Below the pieces are notes generated by a model. The model worked only from the letters and a program-made list of their open reading frames with translations. It searched no databases and had not been told where the DNA came from. Positions 31,029 through 33,856 of a stretch of 33,856 nt of DNA are shown piece by piece. Every line of letters starts with the position of its first letter. The stretch's first letter is position 1. Position numbers and translations under genes: made by a program. Source of the DNA: a virus. The stretch is from IMG/VR virus record IMGVR_UViG_3300020123_000159, positions 1-33,856 of that record. One strand, written 5' to 3'.

Positions 31029-31255
31029 GACGCCTCCTTCGCGGCGTAGGAGTCAAGCGCGCACGCGCACTCGCTAAGACGGCCATCGTCGTCCTCGACG
31101 AGCACCACGCAGGCGTGCGGCGAGTGCGGCTCGTGCTCACAGTCGAAGCAGAGCGGGAGCGCGTCGCCGACGGTGCAACCGCAGCGCGTACGGCCGCTGG
31201 CGAGCAGATACCCGCCGTGCTCGCAGTAGTAGCCAGGGCGGAGAAGGATGCTCAC
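31025..31255 (-). CDS. Cysteine-rich (zinc) protein (76 aa)
   Basis: The GTG overlaps the stop of the 236-aa gene. It holds eight cysteines and several histidines (YYCEHGG, TRCGCTVG, LCFDCEHEPHSPHAC, SECACALD), enough for two metal sites. No family is named. Packed in the recombination chain, it might serve as a DNA-binding accessory. Confidence 0.68.
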   Translation of the reverse strand: MSILLRPGYYCEHGGYLLASGRTRCGCTVGDALPLCFDCEHEPHSPHACVVLVEDDDGRLSECACALDSYAAKEAS

Positions 31256-31962
31256 GACTCCTCCTCGCCCGCGATCTTCTTCAGCCGCGTGATGAAGTCG
31301 ATCGCCTGCGTCTTCGTCAGCTTCACCGTCAACTGGGTGCCGTACTCCTGCTGCATCCCCTCCCGGATCCGCGCCTCCGTGGCGGTGCCCTCACTCTCGA
31401 TCTTCGCGATCAGCCGGTGGATGTGGTCCTTCTGCGCCTTCGTCACGAGCACGGGCTGCTCGGGCTCGTCGCGCGGCATCTCCTCCGCCGGTGTCGCCTC
31501 GAACCCGCTCATCACCATCACGAACCCGAGCGGCTGCCGGAGCGCCTTGCTTGTCGCCCTCGTCTGCGCCATCGAGCGGAGCGCGTAGTCGTCCCGGTTC
31601 GCCCACGTCTTCTCGCTGCGGGTGCACTGCGCCTCCGCGGCGCCGACGATCGCGCCGTCACGAGTGCGCGCCTCCACCCGGGCCTCCCAGCCGTCCTCGA
31701 GCTTCCGCGTCCAGACGCAGATCGGGAACACGCCGAGCATGCTCCCGAGCAGCGTCCAGCCCTCGACGAGCACGTGCTGGCGGCCCTGGATCGTCGCCGT
31801 CAGCTTCTGCTTCTTCACCACGCTCGCGAGCGCGTCGGCGGTCTTCGCGGCCTGCACGACGACCTCCCACGGCGCGTCGGTGCGGAACAGCGTCGCCGGG
31901 GGCGTCGCCGGCGGCTCGTACGGGACGAGTTCGCCGGTCTCCATGTCGAGTACCTCGGTCAC
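31252..31962 (-). CDS. Putative ssDNA-annealing/recombination protein (236 aa)
   Basis: GGAGG lies 6 bases before the GTG at 31962. The central block (VEGWTLLGSMLGVFPICVWT, DGAIVGAAEAQCTRSEKTWA, NRDDYALRSMAQTRATSKAL) is one I associate with phage proteins beside RecB-like nucleases, in the size class of Rad52/Erf/RecT-like annealing proteins. The C-terminal helices (AQKDHIHRLIAKIESEG) resemble the tail of such proteins. The next coupled genes end in the PD-(D/E)XK nuclease, so an exonuclease-annealing pair is likely. The family is not proven by motif. Confidence 0.6.
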   Translation of the reverse strand: MTEVLDMETGELVPYEPPATPPATLFRTDAPWEVVVQAAKTADALASVVKKQKLTATIQGRQHVLVEGWTLLGSMLGVFPICVWTRKLEDGWEARVEARTRDGAIVGAAEAQCTRSEKTWANRDDYALRSMAQTRATSKALRQPLGFVMVMSGFEATPAEEMPRDEPEQPVLVTKAQKDHIHRLIAKIESEGTATEARIREGMQQEYGTQLTVKLTKTQAIDFITRLKKIAGEEES

Positions 31963-32108
31963 CGTCGGCCTCCGATCCGGTTCAAGCGATCCCACGTCTC
32001 GCGGTCGCGCTTCTCGGCGCGACCCTCGAGCCAGTAGGTGAGTGCCGGCACCGCCACGAGCAGCGCGGCGAGCAGGCAGAGGATCCAGTACCAGAGTGGC
32101 TCGTCCAT
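31959..32108 (-). CDS. 49-aa single-span membrane protein
   Basis: The ATG overlaps the TAA of the Pro-rich gene (TAATG) and the stop overlaps the next GTG. One hydrophobic helix (LWYWILCLLAALLVAVPALT) is followed by a basic tail (AEKRDRETWDRLNRIGGRR). Being in the repressor-led chain, it may be made in lysogens and could act in superinfection exclusion. That role is inferred. Confidence 0.68.
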   Translation of the reverse strand: MDEPLWYWILCLLAALLVAVPALTYWLEGRAEKRDRETWDRLNRIGGRR

Positions 32109-32332
32109 TACAGTGCTCCTGTCTGGCGCTCGGAGTCCGACTCGGGATGAAGCGGCTCCGGGCGCCGGTCGATATTTCGGGATAGGGGCGCGCCGGCGGG
32201 GGATGGCGGGTGACCGGACGCGCCCGGTGATGTCTCGCCAGGGTCAGCGGACGACACATCATCTGGCGCGCTCGGGAAGTTCTGGTACGGGTAGTCGTCG
32301 AAGACCTCCGGGACCCAGGGCTCGCTGGTCAT
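32108..32332 (-). CDS. 74-aa Pro/Ser-rich disordered protein
   Basis: Start and stop are coupled to the repressor gene and the membrane gene. Low-complexity acidic/Pro/Ser sequence (FDDYPYQNFPSAPDDVSSAD, SGHPPSPAGAPLSRNIDRRP) with no predicted fold. It may be an adaptor, or simply a linker gene in the chain. Confidence 0.55.
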   Translation of the reverse strand: MTSEPWVPEVFDDYPYQNFPSAPDDVSSADPGETSPGASGHPPSPAGAPLSRNIDRRPEPLHPESDSERQTGAL

Positions 32333-32649
32333 GCGCTCTGCGCCTTCAACTCGGCACGGACGACCTCCCGGACGTGGACGCGCAACAACTCGACGAGCGC
32401 GGAGGCGAGCTGCAAGTCCTCCTCCTTCGCGTCGGGGTCGAGCGACTGCGCGTCACGTCCGGTCGCCTCGGCGATACGGGTGAGCATCGACCTACCTGGC
32501 CGGTGCTGCCCCTGCTCGAGCCGGATCACGTGCCGCCGTGATGTGCCGATCCGAGCGGCAAGGGCGTCCTGGGACAGACCCGCTGCGTTGCGAGCGTCCC
32601 GGATGCGGGTGCCGATCGCGATCCACTGTCTTGTCGGTGCTGTGCTCAT
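32329..32649 (-). CDS. Immunity repressor (XRE/Cro-cI-type HTH, 106 aa)
   Basis: A typical XRE-type helix-turn-helix at residues ~13-66: GTRIRDARNAAGLSQDALAA, RIGTSRRHVIRLEQGQHRPG. The C-terminal part (EEDLQLASALVELLRVHVRE) may mediate dimerisation. The ATG at 32649 is preferred. It has no Shine-Dalgarno and lies ~10 bases from the -10, so the mRNA is probably leaderless, like lambda cI from PRM. The operator O1 lies in its promoter spacer, so it likely represses itself. It heads the chain to the integrase. Confidence 0.82.
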   Translation of the reverse strand: MSTAPTRQWIAIGTRIRDARNAAGLSQDALAARIGTSRRHVIRLEQGQHRPGRSMLTRIAEATGRDAQSLDPDAKEEDLQLASALVELLRVHVREVVRAELKAQSA

Positions 32650-32659
32650 GTAGGTGACC

Positions 32660-32689
32660 AATGTACGTCACGTGACGTACCGTCGTCAA
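32660..32689 (-). promoter_or_regulatory. Promoter of the repressor operon (leaderless)
   Basis: TTGACG (32689-32684), an 18-base spacer and TACATT (32665-32660) on the minus strand, with the ATG beginning ~10 bases beyond the -10. The whole spacer is operator sequence. A start of transcription at or next to the ATG is expected. Confidence 0.7.
32663..32680. promoter_or_regulatory. Operator O1
   Basis: GTACGTCACGTGACGTAC is a perfect 18-bp palindrome between the -35 and -10 of the repressor promoter. Its core CGTCACGTGACG recurs at O2 and O3. Confidence 0.85.
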
Positions 32690-32730
32690 GGGGCGTCCCT
32701 GTCGGAAGGACCGCAAACTCGGCACAGTCA

Positions 32731-32742
32731 CGTCACGTGACG
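32731..32742. promoter_or_regulatory. Operator O2
   Basis: CGTCACGTGACG, the same 12-bp palindromic core, overlaps the GTG start codon (32737) of the Cro-like gene. A bound repressor would block initiation of this leaderless-type gene. Confidence 0.8.
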
Positions 32743-33012
32743 CGGGGTCTGGAGTTGATTAAGGAGCGGCGGCTTGCGCTCAAGCTGACGCAGAGGGAGG
32801 CGGCGGAGCGCGCCAAGGTCTCGCGCGAGGAGTGGAATCAGATGGAGAGGGGCGTCCGCGGCATCGGTCAGAAGAACGCCGCTCGCTTCGTCGAGGTGCT
32901 CGGCGGCGTCCCCGACGATTACCTGTCGCGCGCGAGCCAGCCGGAGATCGTGGAGCTGCGACGGGAGCTGGCCGAGCTCGAGGCGAGAGTCAGGAAGCTC
33001 GAGGAGCGGTAA
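32737..33012 (+). CDS. Cro-like HTH regulator (91 aa)
   Basis: The GTG lies inside O2. The HTH (IKERRLALKLTQREAAERAK, VSREEWNQMERGVRGIGQKN) is of the XRE class, and a short coiled coil (VELRRELAELEARVRKLEER) follows. Divergent from the repressor gene across O1-O2, this is the expected place of a Cro analogue that turns off the repressor. No strong promoter is visible upstream: CTGTCG-18-CACAGT is the best weak pair, which would again give a leaderless start. Confidence 0.78.
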   Translation: MTRGLELIKERRLALKLTQREAAERAKVSREEWNQMERGVRGIGQKNAARFVEVLGGVPDDYLSRASQPEIVELRRELAELEARVRKLEER

Positions 33013-33016
33013 CGCC

Positions 33017-33046
33017 TTGCCGTCACGTGACGTACCGTGGTATGGT
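33017..33046 (+). promoter_or_regulatory. Early plus-strand promoter with O3 in its spacer
   Basis: TTGCCG (33017-33022), an 18-base spacer and TATGGT (33041-33046) precede the 190-aa gene by about 70 bases. O3 (33021-33032) overlaps the -35 and spacer, mirroring the O1 arrangement on the other strand. Confidence 0.65.
33021..33032. promoter_or_regulatory. Operator O3
   Basis: Third copy of CGTCACGTGACG, followed by TAC as in O1. It sits in the early plus-strand promoter. Confidence 0.82.
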
Positions 33047-33060
33047 GCTCGCGCACACAA

Positions 33061-33100
33061 GGGCGCCGGGCCTACCGATGTGAGGAAGAACCCGACGCCC
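33061..33100 (+). promoter_or_regulatory. Leader hairpin before the 190-aa gene
   Basis: GGGCG-c-CGGG (33061-33070) pairs with CCCG-a-CGCCC (33091-33100) around a 20-base loop. The gene's own ribosome site (AAAAGGAGG) begins a few bases later at 33103. The loop contains GAGGAAG, a second ribosome-site-like sequence. It may stabilise or time translation of the early message. Confidence 0.45.
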
Positions 33101-33115
33101 AGAAAAGGAGGCTAA

Positions 33116-33688
33116 ATGCTTCCTGAGACGTTGTCACACCTGCGCGAGCACGGTTACGTCCGCGGCGACCAGGCCGACCGTGCCAAACTCGCCGACGGCT
33201 GCCGCGAACTGCTCGTCGGCAAGCCTGTCGGAAGCGCCGACGAGGCCGAGATCCAAGAGAAGGCACTCATCATCGCCGAGCTCCGCTACACGCTCCTCGG
33301 CGAGGCCGTGAACGAGGAGATCGAGCGCGAGCTCGACCTGCTGATCACGCCGCTGGTCGGTGCGGGCGGGATCGTGCAGAAGTCACTCGAGAACGGCTAC
33401 GTCCTCTGCGCCGCCCAGGTCACCCGCAAGCTCAGCCACAACGGCGACGGGATGATCACGATCAAGCGGCGCGGCCGGTTCGTGTCGGACAACTCGGACG
33501 CGATCGAGCTGTACTACTGGCAGCCCGCCATCGCTCGGCTCTCGTCGGGGATGGAGACCGTCAAGAGTCGGCTCGAGCTCGGGACGCGCCGTCAGCCCGA
33601 GTTGGCTGCTCGTCAGCAGCCCGCGATCGTGAAGATGCACGAGAAGATGCAGCTCGAGCTGCCGGTCGAGACCGAGTCCGGGCAGTGA
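33116..33688 (+). CDS. 190-aa early hypothetical protein
   Basis: AAAAGGAGG is 4 bases before the ATG, a strong initiation signal. The product has an N-terminal helical region (LSHLREHGYVRGDQADRAKL), a central alpha/beta region (ERELDLLITPLVGAGGIVQK, NGDGMITIKRRGRFVSDNSD) and a Gln-rich end. No domain is recognised. It is coupled by overlap to the HTH gene that crosses the map ends, so the two likely act together, perhaps as an early regulator or a partition-like pair. Confidence 0.7.
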   Translation: MLPETLSHLREHGYVRGDQADRAKLADGCRELLVGKPVGSADEAEIQEKALIIAELRYTLLGEAVNEEIERELDLLITPLVGAGGIVQKSLENGYVLCAAQVTRKLSHNGDGMITIKRRGRFVSDNSDAIELYYWQPAIARLSSGMETVKSRLELGTRRQPELAARQQPAIVKMHEKMQLELPVETESGQ

Positions 33689-33856
33689 GCGTCAAGAGCC
33701 ATCTGGAAGCGGCGGCCGCGTATATCGCGGTCGCCGAATCCGGGGACGCGAAGCGCGAGGCGTACGTGAAGGCAGCCGACGAGATCCTCGCCGCTCAGGC
33801 TGATGATCCGAAGCTAACGCAGGCCGAGGCCGCTCAAAGTCTCGGCAAAAGTCCGG
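33685..33856 (+). CDS. HTH (ParB/KorB-like) protein, 5' part running off the window
   Basis: The GTG overlaps the previous stop (GTGA). The first 57 codons (KSHLEAAAAYIAVAESGDAK, REAYVKAADEILAAQADDPK, LTQAEAAQSLGKSP) lead straight into the frame at position 1 when the 7-base terminal repeat is merged. See the 3' part at 1-534. Confidence 0.78.
   Translation, partial: MSVKSHLEAAAAYIAVAESGDAKREAYVKAADEILAAQADDPKLTQAEAAQSLGKSP
33850..33856 (+). repeat. 7-base terminal overlap (agtccgg) with positions 1-7
   Basis: The last seven bases equal the first seven. Merging them keeps an open frame through a helix-turn-helix, so the overlap reflects circular closure of the assembly and not two separate repeats of biological origin. 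Confidence 0.8.

Overview
This is most likely the complete, circularly closed genome of a temperate podovirus-like phage of a high-GC host, probably an actinobacterium. G+C is about two thirds by eye. Shine-Dalgarno-led, tightly overlapping genes (ATGA/GTGA junctions) are the rule, and one gene encodes an Rpf/transglycosylase-like wall enzyme of a type common in actinobacteria and their phages. The first and last 7 bases are identical (agtccgg). Joining the ends through that repeat makes one continuous 232-codon reading frame with a helix-turn-helix, so the window is a circular map opened inside a gene (about 33,849 unique bases).

Layout. (1) 580-24750, minus strand: one long replication-packaging-virion-lysis block. 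In transcription order it holds an HNH protein, a replication initiator with iteron-like repeats, a replication partner, small and large terminase, small proteins, portal, small head proteins, scaffold, major capsid, a collagen-like/beta-helix fibre, tail adaptor, nozzle-like propeller, LamG protein, three large candidate internal-virion proteins, endolysin, holin and two possible micropeptides. It ends in a strong hairpin at 547-580. One plus-strand membrane gene (2247-2477) sits inside this block. It shares a C-terminal tail with the minus-strand gene it meets head-on. (2) 24843-26272, plus strand: a cassette of six very small genes with its own consensus-like promoter and a terminal hairpin. 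(3) 26237-32649, minus strand: a leaderless repressor gene heads an overlapping chain through a recombination module (possible annealing protein, RecB/Cas4-like nuclease) to a tyrosine integrase. Beyond the integrase come an HNH protein, an adenine methyltransferase framed by 37-bp repeats, a frameshifted lysozyme-like gene, a second HNH protein and a RuvC-like resolvase. (4) 32737 through the ends to 534, plus strand: a Cro-like gene, a 190-aa protein and the HTH gene that crosses the map ends.

How it works together (inference). The repressor and Cro-like genes are divergent around three copies of the palindrome CGTCACGTGACG. Two of these lie inside the -35/-10 spacers of opposing promoters. 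The attP core is the 3' half of a tRNA-like gene (28711-28773), at the integrase stop codon and inside the start of the HNH gene. Integration would therefore cut the chain there and separate immunity, recombination and integration genes from the HNH, methyltransferase, lysozyme and resolvase genes. The presence of structural, lysis, replication and integration modules, with attP in the middle of the map, indicates a free phage genome and not an integrated prophage.
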